Shown here piece by piece: positions 33,229 through 42,796 of a stretch of DNA of 46,943 nucleotides. Location: contig JAJPJW010000109.1 in NCBI GenBank assembly GCA_021324075.1, positions 1 through 46,943 on the forward strand, written 5' to 3'. Position 1 is the first letter of the stretch, and the number at the start of each line of letters is the position of its first letter. Source of the DNA: Pseudomonadota bacterium. Its GTDB lineage: Bacteria; Oederibacteriota; Muellerivitia; Muellerivitales; Muellerivitaceae. The notes under the pieces are model-generated. The model did not search any database. It was not told the origin of the DNA and saw nothing but the letters and a program-made list of their open reading frames with translations. The translations under genes and the position numbers were made by a program.

Positions 33229-34148
33229 TGAGCCGTGAGGTCTTGTCGAACCGGGATTACCAGTATTCGCCGCAAGGTTATCTGGTAGACAATGCCCCGT
33301 GGCAGGACGAGATTAAAAAAAGGTTGGCGGAAGAGATCCAAAGGAGGATCACCGAGCCCCGGCCTACGCTGGATACGGACGAGATCCAGCCCTTTTTCCT
33401 TCCTGAAAATCCGGAAGGAACCGAGGTTCCGGAAGAAGTGAAGCCTCCCGAACCCACGGTAGAAGAGCTCGAGGCAAAGGCGAAAGCAGAAGCGGAGGAG
33501 AAGGCCAAAAACATTGAACAGGCCGCGCGAAAAAACGCCTTTGAAATTGTCGAACAAGCCCGCTGGGAAGCCAATGACCTGATCGCTAAGGCGAAGGAAG
33601 AAGCCGAAAAGGAAGTCCAAAGCTTGAAGGAAACGGCCGGTGAAGAAGGCCGCAAGCTGGGGGTTGAAAAGGGCCTTCAGGAAGGCTTGGAAAAGGGCCG
33701 AGAAGAAGGGCGGCAATCTTATTCAGAGGCTATCAAGAAATGGGACGGGATAGCCAAGGAGACGGTTGAAGAACGAAAAAAGCTCCTGGGGGAACTGCAA
33801 CCGATTTTGGTGGAGTTAGTGGGAGAAGCCCTGCATCGCTGCCTCCAAAAAGAGGCCAAACGTCACCACCAAATGGTCCTGGATTTTGCGCAAGAAGCCA
33901 TAAAAAAGGCCCAAGACCAGGTCCATCTGAAGTTGCATTTGAACCCGGAAGACGTTGAGGAAGTTGATGCCCAGAAAGAACAGTTGCAACTATCGGTGGG
34001 TGCGGGTGAACTGGAAATCGTGCCTGATGCCCGGATCGAGCGGGGCGGGTGCCTTTTGGAAACCGAAGCGGGTTCGGTGGATGCGAAGCTCTCGACTGTA
34101 GTCAACCAAATGAAGGAATCCCTAAGTGAGGGTTTGTCCCTCAAATGA
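33228..34148 (+). CDS. fliH: Flagellar assembly protein FliH
   Basis: 306 residues. The N-terminal 80 residues are acidic and Pro-rich, a long Ala/Glu/Lys coiled coil follows, with EKGLQEGLEKGREEGRQ showing the GxxxG-like repeats of FliH, and a globular C-terminal part has VELVGEALHRCLQ. FliH holds the export ATPase FliI inactive and links it to the C-ring. It overlaps fliG by one base. Confidence 0.88.
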   Translation: MSREVLSNRDYQYSPQGYLVDNAPWQDEIKKRLAEEIQRRITEPRPTLDTDEIQPFFLPENPEGTEVPEEVKPPEPTVEELEAKAKAEAEEKAKNIEQAARKNAFEIVEQARWEANDLIAKAKEEAEKEVQSLKETAGEEGRKLGVEKGLQEGLEKGREEGRQSYSEAIKKWDGIAKETVEERKKLLGELQPILVELVGEALHRCLQKEAKRHHQMVLDFAQEAIKKAQDQVHLKLHLNPEDVEEVDAQKEQLQLSVGAGELEIVPDARIERGGCLLETEAGSVDAKLSTVVNQMKESLSEGLSLK

Positions 34149-34169
34149 AGGGTTGTGGTGGGAGGAATC

Positions 34170-35510
34170 ATGAATCCAGTTTTGAACGACATCCTTCCGC
34201 CGATTGACGATTTAAAGAAAAGGTTGAAAGACACCGAGATTACCCGCGTGAACGGTCGGGTGGAACAGGTCGTGGGGTTGGTCATTGAATCCTCCGGACC
34301 TGCAGCTTCGGTCGGGGAAGCTTGTTGGATTACGGCGTCAGATGGCACGGGTGAACCCGTTTTGGCCGAAGTGGTGGGGTTTCGGCAACACCGCGTCTTA
34401 TTGATGCCTTTGGGTGAAATGCGGGGTTTGGGCCCCGGCAGTGAAGTGGTTCGTACCGGTCAACCCTTCAAGGTGGCCGTAGGGGATGTCCTGTTGGGGC
34501 GTGTTATCGACGCCATGGGCAAGCCCCTGGATGGAAAGGGGTCCTTGGGACCCACCCGGGAAAGCTATCCAATCCACCGGGAGCCTCCGCCGGCCATGGA
34601 AAGAAGGCGGATTGAAATGCCGGTTGCCACAGGAGTTCGGGCTATTGACGCCCTTTTGACCCTGGGTGAAGGGCAAAGACTGGGAATTTTCGCCGGATCG
34701 GGCGTGGGCAAGAGCACCTTGCTTGGCATGATTGCCCGTAACACGGAAGCGGATATCAATGTGATTGCGCTGGTCGGTGAGCGTGGAAGGGAAGTGCGGG
34801 ACTTTTTAGAGCGGGATTTGGGGGAGAAGGGGTTGAAGCGCAGCGTTGTGATCGTGGCGACTTCCGACCAACCTTCGCTTATCCGAATCCAGGCCGCTCT
34901 AGTGGCGACGGCAGTGGCCGAGTATTTCCGGGACCAGGGCAAACGGGTGATGTTGATGATGGATTCCATCACCCGCTTTGCCATGGCCCAGCGGGAAGTG
35001 GGGTTAGCCATCGGGGAACCGCCGACCACCAAGGGTTATACGCCTTCGGTTTTCGCCCTCTTGCCTAAGTTACTGGAAAGGGCGGGGACGACCTCCCACC
35101 AGGGAAGTATTACGGGACTTTACACTATCCTGGTGGAAGCGGATGACATGAATGAACCAATTGCGGATGCCTGCCGTGCGATTTTAGACGGGCATGTGGT
35201 TTTATCTAGGGAGATGGCTTCCCAAAACCATTATCCCGCCATTGACGTATTGGAAAGTGTTTCCCGCGTGATGCGGGATATCGTGAGTAAAGAGCAGTTG
35301 GATGCGGCCGCCCGCATGCGTTCGGTGTTGGCAACCTATAAAAACGCGGAAGACTTGATCTCGATCGGTGCTTATGTGAAAGGCAGCAACCCCAAGGTGG
35401 ATGAGGCTTTGCGGCGGTTGGATGCGGTGCAGGGTTTCTTGCGGCAAGAACGAGAGGAAACCGCCCCCTGGCCTGATACGCTTTTAAAAATGAAGGGCTT
35501 TTTGGCTTAA
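34170..35510 (+). CDS. fliI: Flagellum-specific export ATPase FliI
   Basis: 446 residues from ATG 34170 behind GGGAGGA; an earlier in-frame GTG (34155) is less likely. Walker A is GSGVGKST with Lys181, followed by LVGERGREVRDFLE, the Walker B region RVMLMMDSITRFAMAQREV and GEPPTTKGYTPSVFALLPKLLERAG. It is an F1-type hexameric ATPase that unfolds and delivers substrates to the export gate. Confidence 0.97.
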   Translation: MNPVLNDILPPIDDLKKRLKDTEITRVNGRVEQVVGLVIESSGPAASVGEACWITASDGTGEPVLAEVVGFRQHRVLLMPLGEMRGLGPGSEVVRTGQPFKVAVGDVLLGRVIDAMGKPLDGKGSLGPTRESYPIHREPPPAMERRRIEMPVATGVRAIDALLTLGEGQRLGIFAGSGVGKSTLLGMIARNTEADINVIALVGERGREVRDFLERDLGEKGLKRSVVIVATSDQPSLIRIQAALVATAVAEYFRDQGKRVMLMMDSITRFAMAQREVGLAIGEPPTTKGYTPSVFALLPKLLERAGTTSHQGSITGLYTILVEADDMNEPIADACRAILDGHVVLSREMASQNHYPAIDVLESVSRVMRDIVSKEQLDAAARMRSVLATYKNAEDLISIGAYVKGSNPKVDEALRRLDAVQGFLRQEREETAPWPDTLLKMKGFLA

Positions 35511-35518
35511 GGAGAACC

Positions 35519-36010
35519 ATGGCGAAGCGGTTTCGGTTCCGGTTGGGACAAGTTCTAAACCTGCGAAAGCAGGTCGAAGAACTTCGAATCCGTGAATTGG
35601 CCCAGGCCAAGGGAGAACTTTTAAAAATTGAGGATCTCCTCAAGGAACATGCCGAGGAAGAAAAGGCTTTTTTGCGACGTTACGGCGATTTTGAGAAGGC
35701 CGGCACTTTCAATTCGGATGATGTGATGACTTACTGCCAATACAAGGATTGGCTTTTGAGGCGGGAGAAGGGATACCGCCGTCGCGAACTGGAATGGATC
35801 AAAGAGGTGGAACGCAGGAGGCAGGTAGTTGTGAAGGCCTCCCGGGAGAGGCAACTTTTGGAAAATTTGAGAGAAAAACAACTTCGTGCCCATGCCCAGG
35901 AAGTCTTGGGAGAAGAACAACGTTTCTTGGATGAAATTTCATCCATTGCTTTTGTCCGGAGGGCAAGGGCCCTTCAATTAGCGGATGTCCATGAAAATTT
36001 AGGGAGGTGA
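35519..36010 (+). CDS. fliJ: Flagellar protein FliJ
   Basis: 163 residues of heptad-rich coiled coil, starting KRFRFRLGQVLNLRKQVEELRIRELA, the FliJ pattern. It acts as the central stalk of the FliI ring. The position directly after fliI supports the call. Its 3' end provides the ribosome-binding site (GGGAGGTGA) for motA. Confidence 0.85.
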   Translation: MAKRFRFRLGQVLNLRKQVEELRIRELAQAKGELLKIEDLLKEHAEEEKAFLRRYGDFEKAGTFNSDDVMTYCQYKDWLLRREKGYRRRELEWIKEVERRRQVVVKASRERQLLENLREKQLRAHAQEVLGEEQRFLDEISSIAFVRRARALQLADVHENLGR

Positions 36011-36014
36011 TATT

Positions 36015-36833
36015 GTGGATTTAGCAACAGTCATCGGTCTTGCAGTCGGTTGGCTGGGAGTTCTTGGGGGGGCTTGGTTGGATGGCCTGGACGTCCTTAG
36101 CTTCATTAAAGCCTCGGGTCCGGCCTTCATCATCATCTTTTTTGGAACTGCCGGCGCCACCATGATGAGCTTCCCTTTTGACACCATCAAGGAAGTTTGG
36201 CCTATCACGAAAAAAGCCTTCCGCAGGCAGGAATTGGATCCGGCGGCCATCGTCACCCAACTGGTGGGATTCGCCACCAAGGCCCGCCGGGAAGGTTTGT
36301 TGGGCTTGGAAGAGGAAGCGGAAGCCATCCAGGATCCTTTCCTCAAGAAAGGCCTTCAACTGGTGGTTGACGGAACGGATATCGAAATGATCCGCAATAT
36401 CATGGAGACCGACATCGCTTTTCTGGAATCGCGCCATAAAGTCGGGGAGAGCGTTTTTGGAACCTTCGGCGGTTTTGCCCCGACCCTGGGTATCATCGGC
36501 ACTGTCATTGGACTTGTTCACGCACTTTCGGAATTTGGTGGTGGAAATTCAGACGCCAACGCATTGGTGGCATCTATTGCCACGGCCTTCATCGCAACAT
36601 TTTTTGGGATTTCCTTTGCCAATCTGATCTTCCTGCCCATTTCCTTCAAGCTGAAGCAAAACAGCCAGCAGGAAGTGCTCTTGCGGGAGGTGATGCTGGA
36701 GGGGATTTTGGCCATCTCCGCAGGTGACAACCCCCGTATTGTCGAGGAAAAGTTGAAAGCCTTCCTTCCGCCGAGGATGAAGATGGATATGGAAGCGGCC
36801 AAAGCACAAGAGGGTGGGGAGAAGGAAGAGTAA
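36015..36833 (+). CDS. motA: Flagellar stator protein MotA
   Basis: 272 residues from GTG 36015. Four membrane segments are visible. The cytoplasmic loop has ARREGLLGLEEEAE, supplying the Arg and Glu that contact FliG, and FGTFGGFAPTLGIIGTVIGLVHAL holds the channel proline. It forms the ion-driven stator with MotB. Sequence alone does not decide between proton and sodium use. Confidence 0.95.
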   Translation: MDLATVIGLAVGWLGVLGGAWLDGLDVLSFIKASGPAFIIIFFGTAGATMMSFPFDTIKEVWPITKKAFRRQELDPAAIVTQLVGFATKARREGLLGLEEEAEAIQDPFLKKGLQLVVDGTDIEMIRNIMETDIAFLESRHKVGESVFGTFGGFAPTLGIIGTVIGLVHALSEFGGGNSDANALVASIATAFIATFFGISFANLIFLPISFKLKQNSQQEVLLREVMLEGILAISAGDNPRIVEEKLKAFLPPRMKMDMEAAKAQEGGEKEE

Positions 36834-36881
36834 ACTTCATATTGCCCCCTCGCCGAGGGAGAATAAGGTTGGAGACTTAAA

Positions 36882-37658
36882 ATGCCTAAACGCAAAAAAG
36901 GTGGTCATGAAGCGGGATTGGAAATGGAATCCGGCGGTATGATGCGCTGGCTTTTGACCTATGCCGACTTGATCACGCTTTTGCTGGCCACTTTTGTCAT
37001 CCTTTATGCGGTGTCGGCTTCCGCAAGTAAGATCACTGTGGCGGAAATCAAGGCTGCGATCAAGGCGGTTTTCGGTCCCATCCAGGGCAATACGGCCATC
37101 CTGCCTGCCCAGAGTTCCAATGCGGGTGAAACCTATAAGATCATTCCCAACGAGCCTCGGGAAGGTGGTCCTATCGGCGGACCGGTTAAACCCAGACCTG
37201 TTGTAATGGGTGAAGAAGTAGGAAAATACCGTGGCGCTTTGCGCCAGCAGCTTGGGGCCAACAAGGTTTTCATACGTAAGGAGGCCCGCGGGTTAGTGAT
37301 CAGTCTTTTAACCGATAAGGTTCTCTTTGACCTGGGCGATTACCATATCAAGTCCGAAATGCGGGAAGTGCTGGATAAAATTGCGCCTTTATTGAAGCGC
37401 GATGCCGAGAAAAAGATAGCCGTGGAAGGCCATACGGATGATTTATCCGTTAATACGGGCAAGCTACCCAGTAATTGGGAGCTTTCGGCCCTTCGCGCGA
37501 CCGCCGTTGTGAAGTACTTGGTGGGGGAAAAGGGCCTGGACCCGAGCCGTTTTTCAGCGGCGGGTTATGCGGAATATCAGCCTTTGGTTCCGAACATTAG
37601 TGAGGCAAACCGTCGGCTCAATCGTCGAGTCGACATTGTCATCATGAATTTGAATTAA
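36882..37658 (+). CDS. motB: Flagellar stator protein MotB
   Basis: 258 residues. A single membrane segment MRWLLTYADLITLLLATFVI carries the ion-binding Asp29. The C-terminal OmpA-like domain has VEGHTDDLSVNTGKLPSNWELSALRA, the peptidoglycan-binding site. It anchors the stator to the wall. Preceded by a 48-bp gap with a small hairpin (CCCTCG/CGAGGG). Confidence 0.96.
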   Translation: MPKRKKGGHEAGLEMESGGMMRWLLTYADLITLLLATFVILYAVSASASKITVAEIKAAIKAVFGPIQGNTAILPAQSSNAGETYKIIPNEPREGGPIGGPVKPRPVVMGEEVGKYRGALRQQLGANKVFIRKEARGLVISLLTDKVLFDLGDYHIKSEMREVLDKIAPLLKRDAEKKIAVEGHTDDLSVNTGKLPSNWELSALRATAVVKYLVGEKGLDPSRFSAAGYAEYQPLVPNISEANRRLNRRVDIVIMNLN

Positions 37659-37680
37659 TAAATTTAAAGGAGGGATGAAA

Positions 37681-38157
37681 ATGGCAGATCAAGGTGAGAG
37701 GGGCTCAAGGGGGTTGTTGACAATTCTGTTGGCCATCAGCGCGTTGACCCTGATTGGGTTGATCGGTCTGGGTGCCTTGGTCTTGACCAAGGTGGGTTCC
37801 ATGGCTGACAACAAGAAGGAAGCAAAGGTCATCGAGCAGAAACCGGAGCCTGGGAAGATCTATAACCTGGGGATTTTTACGGTGAACCTGGCCGATGAAG
37901 AGGCTTCCCGCTATGTTCGCGCTGAAGTCCAATTGGAATATAGCAACGTCAATCCTGAATTGGACAAGGAAATCAAGTTGCGGGATGCGCAGTTCAAGGA
38001 TATGGTCAATAGCCTTTTGAACGACCGCAAGGCGGCGGAATTATCCACCTCCGAAGGGAAAGAACAGTTCCGCAGGGAACTGCAGTTAAAGATCAACGAA
38101 ACCCTGAAGTTCGGGGCTATCACTAACGTATTTTTGACCCAATTCGCGGTCCAATAA
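37681..38157 (+). CDS. fliL: Flagellar basal body protein FliL
   Basis: 158 residues. A single N-terminal membrane segment (LTILLAISALTLIGLIGLGALVL) is followed by a periplasmic domain with LGIFTVNLADEEASRYVRAEVQLEY and a C-terminal INVFLTQFAVQ-like end typical of FliL. ATG 37681 has AAAGGAGGG at good spacing, while the earlier ATG 37675 touches it. FliL supports stator function. Confidence 0.92.
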   Translation: MADQGERGSRGLLTILLAISALTLIGLIGLGALVLTKVGSMADNKKEAKVIEQKPEPGKIYNLGIFTVNLADEEASRYVRAEVQLEYSNVNPELDKEIKLRDAQFKDMVNSLLNDRKAAELSTSEGKEQFRRELQLKINETLKFGAITNVFLTQFAVQ

Positions 38158-38193
38158 AACCGGATTGGCCCGGCAGGGAAAGGGGGGAGACAA

Positions 38194-39225
38194 ATGGATG
38201 ACTTGTTATCCGATGGCGAGGTAAGCGCGCTACTTTCCGAACTGGACGTGGGGATGGCGGGAGCAAGTACTCCCGAGGTCTCCTCTACTGTGTCCGCGGC
38301 TCCTGAAGCCGGTATTACGGTGGACGAGCAGGGTCGGAAAATTAAGACCTATGATTTCAACCGACCCAATCGTTTTTCCAAGGACCATATGCGGACCTTG
38401 GAAATGTTGCATGAGATTTTTTCCCGCGGTTTTACGGCTTCGGTTGCGGCTTATTTGCGCACGGTGGCGGATATCAAGGTTGTGTCCGTCTCCCAACTGC
38501 CTTTTCGCGAATATACGATGTCGCTTCCGCGGCCCGACTGTATTTTCGTGTTGAAAATGGAGCCCTTGGATGGTTCTTTTCTTTTGGAAATGAACCCCGA
38601 GTTGGTTCTGACACTGATCGACCGTATTCTCGGCGGTCCGGGAAAGGCTCCGACAGCCCCGAGGGAATTGACCCTCATCGAGCAATCGGTCATTGAAAAA
38701 ATCGTAAACCGGGGACTGGAAACACTGCAGGAAGCCTGGCTGAAGGTGGGTCATTTCCAGCCGAAGTTGACCGGGTATGAAACCACGGCCCAGTTCGTGC
38801 AGGTCGTCGCTCCCAATGAAATTGCCGCTGTCATCGAATTCGAGGTTAAGATCAACGAGGTGACGGGCAAAATGTCGATGTGCATTCCTTACGTTGTGCT
38901 GGAACCGATTATCGGTGATCTTTCCGCCCAAAAGTGGTTTACAGTTGGAAAGAAGGAGTCCACGGCAGAAACGGTGGAGAGCCTAACGAAGGTGATGCGC
39001 GAAGCTATGATGCCGATAGTGGTTCGGGTCGGCGCGGCCCAAATCACGGTTCAGGAAATGCTCCGGTTGAAGGCGGGCGACGTGATCCGTTTAAATACGA
39101 GCCCGCACCACGAGATTGAAGTGTTGATCGAAGGGTTGGTTAAGTTGAAGGGGCGCCCCGGAGTTTCTTCCAAAAAGAAGGCGCTTCAAGTCACGAAGGT
39201 TTATTCGCCGGAAGACAAGGTTTAA
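38194..39225 (+). CDS. fliM: Flagellar motor switch protein FliM
   Basis: 343 residues. The N-terminal [15 protein letters not shown] is the CheY-binding EIDALL-type peptide. The middle domain has [16 protein letters not shown], and [19 protein letters not shown] is a strong FliM landmark. The C-terminal SpoA domain shows [15 protein letters not shown]. It forms the C-ring with FliG and FliN. Confidence 0.97.
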   Translation: MDDLLSDGEVSALLSELDVGMAGASTPEVSSTVSAAPEAGITVDEQGRKIKTYDFNRPNRFSKDHMRTLEMLHEIFSRGFTASVAAYLRTVADIKVVSVSQLPFREYTMSLPRPDCIFVLKMEPLDGSFLLEMNPELVLTLIDRILGGPGKAPTAPRELTLIEQSVIEKIVNRGLETLQEAWLKVGHFQPKLTGYETTAQFVQVVAPNEIAAVIEFEVKINEVTGKMSMCIPYVVLEPIIGDLSAQKWFTVGKKESTAETVESLTKVMREAMMPIVVRVGAAQITVQEMLRLKAGDVIRLNTSPHHEIEVLIEGLVKLKGRPGVSSKKKALQVTKVYSPEDKV

Positions 39226-39236
39226 GAGGGCTTCAA

Positions 39237-40208
39237 ATGGCTGACACGCAAAAACTTGAAAGTTTCGGGCTGGAAGCGGCGGGGGAATTGGCCCAGGCAC
39301 TGACGGGGCTGTTGGGCCGCGATGTGGCCTTGAGCTTCGCCCAGGTTTCCGAGACGGATGCGCCTTCCTTCTCGACGGCTTTGGATTCTTCTTTTTTGTT
39401 TTCTTTCCTGAAGGGATCGGGCGGGCTGGATGGCGCCGCCTTCATCCTGACAAAGGAAAAAGAAGCCTCCGTTATAGCCGACCTTCTGATTGGCCAGGAT
39501 GGGACCAGCGCGCCGGAAAAGATGACGGAACTCCATCTCTCGGCCTTTGGCGAGGTAGTCCACCAAATGGCAGAGGTTTTCACTCGGGGTGCGAAAAAAA
39601 TGGCCGGTTCCAAAGCCCTTTGGGAAGTCGGCGAGACGGTGGCCCACGAACCCTCGGAAGGAGCCCAAGTCCTTTCCCAGTTGGGCGGTGCTATCGTTGT
39701 TTTTGCCTTTAATGTCTTTGTGCAAGATCTTTTATCCGGCGAAGTATTTTTATGCCTTTCCAATCCGGTGGCGACAAGAATGTCTTCCGGCGGGGGAAAA
39801 CCGGCGGCGGGTGCGGGCGCAAGCCCCAATCCTTCCACCGGCACTTATCAATCCGGTGTTTCAACCATAAACACCCAAACGCGGGCAGGAGGTGCTCAAG
39901 TGGAACAATTAGAAAACGAATTTTCGGGGTCGACTCGTCCGACCGGGGGGAACATCGGCCTGCTTTTAGATGTGCCCTTGAAGCTCACGGTAGAGCTGGG
40001 ACGCACGACCAAGCTAGTCAAGGAAATCTTGGCCTTGGCGCCGGGTTCGGTCGTTGAATTGGACAAGCTGGCCGGTGAAGCCGTGGACATTTTGGTCAAT
40101 GAGAAATTGATCGCCAAGGGGGAAGTGGTCGTGATCGACGAGAATTTTGGCGTCCGCATCACTGAGATCATCAATCCCGAGGAACGGCTTAACGCGGTTC
40201 AGGCTTAA
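39237..40208 (+). CDS. fliN: Flagellar motor switch protein FliN, FliY-like with degenerate CheC domain
   Basis: 323 residues, far longer than a plain FliN (about 100-140). The C-terminal SpoA/FliN domain (about 240-320) has [35 protein letters not shown] and [13 protein letters not shown]. The N-terminal 1-190 aligns with the CheC phosphatase fold seen in FliY. Of the two E-x-x-N active sites, the first is lost (Ser9...Leu12) and in the second Glu106 remains but the Asn is His109. It is therefore probably a structural C-ring protein, not an active CheY phosphatase. A Gly/Ser/Ala/Thr-rich linker joins the halves. Confidence 0.9.
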   Translation: MADTQKLESFGLEAAGELAQALTGLLGRDVALSFAQVSETDAPSFSTALDSSFLFSFLKGSGGLDGAAFILTKEKEASVIADLLIGQDGTSAPEKMTELHLSAFGEVVHQMAEVFTRGAKKMAGSKALWEVGETVAHEPSEGAQVLSQLGGAIVVFAFNVFVQDLLSGEVFLCLSNPVATRMSSGGGKPAAGAGASPNPSTGTYQSGVSTINTQTRAGGAQVEQLENEFSGSTRPTGGNIGLLLDVPLKLTVELGRTTKLVKEILALAPGSVVELDKLAGEAVDILVNEKLIAKGEVVVIDENFGVRITEIINPEERLNAVQA

Positions 40209-40236
40209 ACCGGGTTTGGAGGACGGCGAAAGGCCT

Positions 40237-40926
40237 ATGCCCCAAATCCTTTCCGTGCCGAAGCGGAATCCCAGCATTTTTTTTACCCTTCTCCGTTCGA
40301 TACTCGGGGTTTGTTTTTTTTTGATTTGGACCCCGAGGGCCGTGGCCCTTGATTCCAATAGCCCTCTTTTCGATCAGACACCGGTGGCCTCCGCGGGGGT
40401 AAGCTCCGTCCGCCAACCGATGGCCCTTCCCGAAGAATCTCCTAATCCTTCCCCGGGGCTTTTTTCCACTTTGGCCCGCCTGATTTTTGCACTGGCCGTC
40501 ACCCTTGGGCTCATCGTGCTGACTATTTGGGGACTCAAATGGGTCTGGGAAAAAAAGGGATGGAACCAATGGGCGGAGGAAGGGAAGGTTATTCGAGTTT
40601 TGGCGTCCACCTATCTTTCGCCCCGGAAAACCATCCACTTGGTGGAAGTTGGAAAGAGAATTTTAGTTGTGGGCGTTGGGGGAGACGAGATGACGTGCCT
40701 GGATGTTATCCGGGAACCGGAGGAAGTGGAAGCGCTGAGAGGTACCGCCCAGCAGGGATTCCCCAAAATCTTCAACCGGGTGGTGCAACGGCACGATGCG
40801 GCAGACCAGCAGGCGGAAACGAAGCGCATTTTTGAGGAGAGCAGCAAGGCCGTAGGCGGCTATGTGGCCAAATTGAAAAATATGAAAAAGAAGGGCACCT
40901 CCGAACCTATGGATGGGGATAAATGA
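40237..40926 (+). CDS. fliO: Flagellar biosynthetic protein FliO
   Basis: 229 residues from ATG 40237 after AAAGG. A signal-like segment (FFTLLRSILGVCFFLIW), a periplasmic loop, then one membrane segment (LARLIFALAVTLGLIVLTIW) and a basic cytoplasmic domain with VLASTYLSPRKTIHLVEVGKRILVVGVG fit FliO. It helps assemble the FliP ring. It overlaps fliP by four bases (ATGA). Confidence 0.85.
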   Translation: MPQILSVPKRNPSIFFTLLRSILGVCFFLIWTPRAVALDSNSPLFDQTPVASAGVSSVRQPMALPEESPNPSPGLFSTLARLIFALAVTLGLIVLTIWGLKWVWEKKGWNQWAEEGKVIRVLASTYLSPRKTIHLVEVGKRILVVGVGGDEMTCLDVIREPEEVEALRGTAQQGFPKIFNRVVQRHDAADQQAETKRIFEESSKAVGGYVAKLKNMKKKGTSEPMDGDK

Positions 40927-41678
40927 AAAGAAAATTAGCTTGGGTCATGGGCTTGGGTTCGGCTTTTTTCCTTGCGCCTGGGATGGGTTCCATGGCCGCC
41001 GATATTCCATTTCCGGCCATCCATATCGGGGTGGACCAGGCGAAGAATCCCCAAGACGTGGCTATGAGCCTCCAAATCATCCTCGTGCTGACGGTTCTTT
41101 CCCTTGCCCCCGCCATTTTGATCATGACGACCTCCTTTACCCGCATTGTGATCATCCTCGCTTTTTTACGCCAGGGTTTAGGAACCCAACAGGTCCCCCC
41201 CAACCAGGTTTTGATAGGGCTTGCACTTTTCCTAACCTTTTTTACTATGCAACCTACCTTTGAAAGGATCGATAAGGAGGCCTTGACCCCCTACTTAGCC
41301 GGGAAAATGGGCACTGCGGAAGCCTTCCAAAAGGCCGAGGAACCCATGCGCCAGTTCATGTTCAAGCAAGTCCGGGAAAAGGACCTGGCCCTCTTTGTCG
41401 CCCTTTCGCATTCCACCCGTCCCCGGACGCCTGCGGATATTTCAACCTGGGTTCTCATTCCCGCTTTTGTTATCGGGGAGCTGAAGAAATCCTTCGAGAT
41501 GGGTTTCATCATTTTTATACCCTTTCTCATTATTGATATGGTTGTAGCTTCCGTACTGATGTCCATGGGCATGCTGATGCTCCCGCCAGTCCTTATTTCG
41601 CTTCCTTTTAAGATTCTACTTTTCATCATGGTAGATGGCTGGAACCTGATTGTCCGGTCGATCGCGCTAAGCTTTTAA
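40923..41678 (+). CDS. fliP: Flagellar biosynthetic protein FliP
   Basis: 251 residues with a cleavable-type signal peptide (LAWVMGLGSAFFLAPGMGSMA) and four membrane segments. ILIMTTSFTRIVIILAFLRQGLGTQQVPPNQVLIGLALFLTFF and LIPAFVIGELKKSFEMGFIIFIPFLIIDMV are family hallmarks. It forms the core of the export gate with FliQ and FliR. Confidence 0.97.
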   Translation: MKRKLAWVMGLGSAFFLAPGMGSMAADIPFPAIHIGVDQAKNPQDVAMSLQIILVLTVLSLAPAILIMTTSFTRIVIILAFLRQGLGTQQVPPNQVLIGLALFLTFFTMQPTFERIDKEALTPYLAGKMGTAEAFQKAEEPMRQFMFKQVREKDLALFVALSHSTRPRTPADISTWVLIPAFVIGELKKSFEMGFIIFIPFLIIDMVVASVLMSMGMLMLPPVLISLPFKILLFIMVDGWNLIVRSIALSF

Positions 41679-41696
41679 CCCGGAGGCGAGAAAGTC

Positions 41697-41966
41697 ATGT
41701 CCGTCGAATTCATCGCCGATTTGGCCAGTCGCGCCCTATGGGTGACCCTCCTCGTTTCAGGCCCGATTTTGGGCCTAGGCCTTTTGGTCGGTGTGGCAGT
41801 GTCCATTTTCCAGGCAGTGACCCAGATCCAAGAAATGACCCTCACCTTTATCCCGAAAATCATCGCGATTTTTATCGCCATCCTTGTTTTCGGGAAATGG
41901 ATGATCCTGGTACTTTTGAATTTCACTTCAAATCTATGGATCAATTTACCGAATTACGTCAAGTGA
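41697..41966 (+). CDS. fliQ: Flagellar biosynthetic protein FliQ
   Basis: 89 residues with two membrane segments. ALWVTLLVSGPILGLGLLVG and VAVSIFQAVTQIQEMTLTFIPKI are the FliQ signature. It is part of the export gate, between fliP and fliR in the usual order. Confidence 0.96.
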   Translation: MSVEFIADLASRALWVTLLVSGPILGLGLLVGVAVSIFQAVTQIQEMTLTFIPKIIAIFIAILVFGKWMILVLLNFTSNLWINLPNYVK

Positions 41967-41973
41967 GGCGTCC

Positions 41974-42759
41974 GTGCCAACCAATCCCTTTGACTTCAGC
42001 CCGAAAGACGTAGTGGCCTTTGTTTTGGTCCTCATGCGGGCGGCAGGGATATTCCTGACGGCTCCGGTTTTTTCCAGTCGCAATATTCCTGTTACAGTCA
42101 AGGCTTCCTGGATTCTCCTAGTGGCTTTCCTTGTTTTCCCGGTAGTGGATTTTAGGACCCTTGCCTTGCCCTCCGACGGCCTTCCCCTGGGAATCGCTGT
42201 CGTCAGGGAGCTTTTAATTGGTTTTTCCATTGGGTTGGGCGCGACACTTATTTTTACGGGCATCCAATTGGCCGGTCAAATCATTGATATCCAGATGGGC
42301 TTGGGGATGGTCAATATCATCGACCCCATGACAAGCACACAGGTTTCCGCAATGGGGCAGTATTATTTCATGGTGGCGACCCTGGTGTTCTTGGCGGTGA
42401 ATGGGCACCATGTCCTTTTGAGAGGCGTGGTCGACAGTTTCACTCTCGTCCCTTTAGGCCAGGCCCATTTTTCGACGGCCTTGGGAACGGAAATGATGAA
42501 TCTTTTTTCGCAGGTTTTTTTCATCGCTTTCCGGGTCGGAGCGCCCGTGATCGGGGCCCTTTTCATCACCAATATGGCCCTGGGGGTGGTCGCCCGGACG
42601 GTACCCCAAATGAATGTTTTTATCGTGGGAATGCCCCTCAACCTTGCTGTGGGTTTTTTGATTACCGCGGTTTCGATGAGCTTTTTTACCTTCATTCTGG
42701 AAGGCTTGTTCAAGGGAATGTACAGGGATTTGGCGCTGCTTCTTCAGGCGATGCGATGA
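41974..42759 (+). CDS. fliR: Flagellar biosynthetic protein FliR
   Basis: 261 residues from GTG 41974, seven bases after fliQ. Several membrane segments; VLMRAAGIFLTAPVFSSRNIP, IGFSIGLGATLIFTGIQLAGQIID and MGLGMVNIIDPMTSTQ identify it. It completes the FliP-FliQ-FliR gate. Confidence 0.96.
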   Translation: MPTNPFDFSPKDVVAFVLVLMRAAGIFLTAPVFSSRNIPVTVKASWILLVAFLVFPVVDFRTLALPSDGLPLGIAVVRELLIGFSIGLGATLIFTGIQLAGQIIDIQMGLGMVNIIDPMTSTQVSAMGQYYFMVATLVFLAVNGHHVLLRGVVDSFTLVPLGQAHFSTALGTEMMNLFSQVFFIAFRVGAPVIGALFITNMALGVVARTVPQMNVFIVGMPLNLAVGFLITAVSMSFFTFILEGLFKGMYRDLALLLQAMR

Positions 42760-42796
42760 AGTGGTTTTTTTTTAGTAGCCGGGATACGAGGAGATA

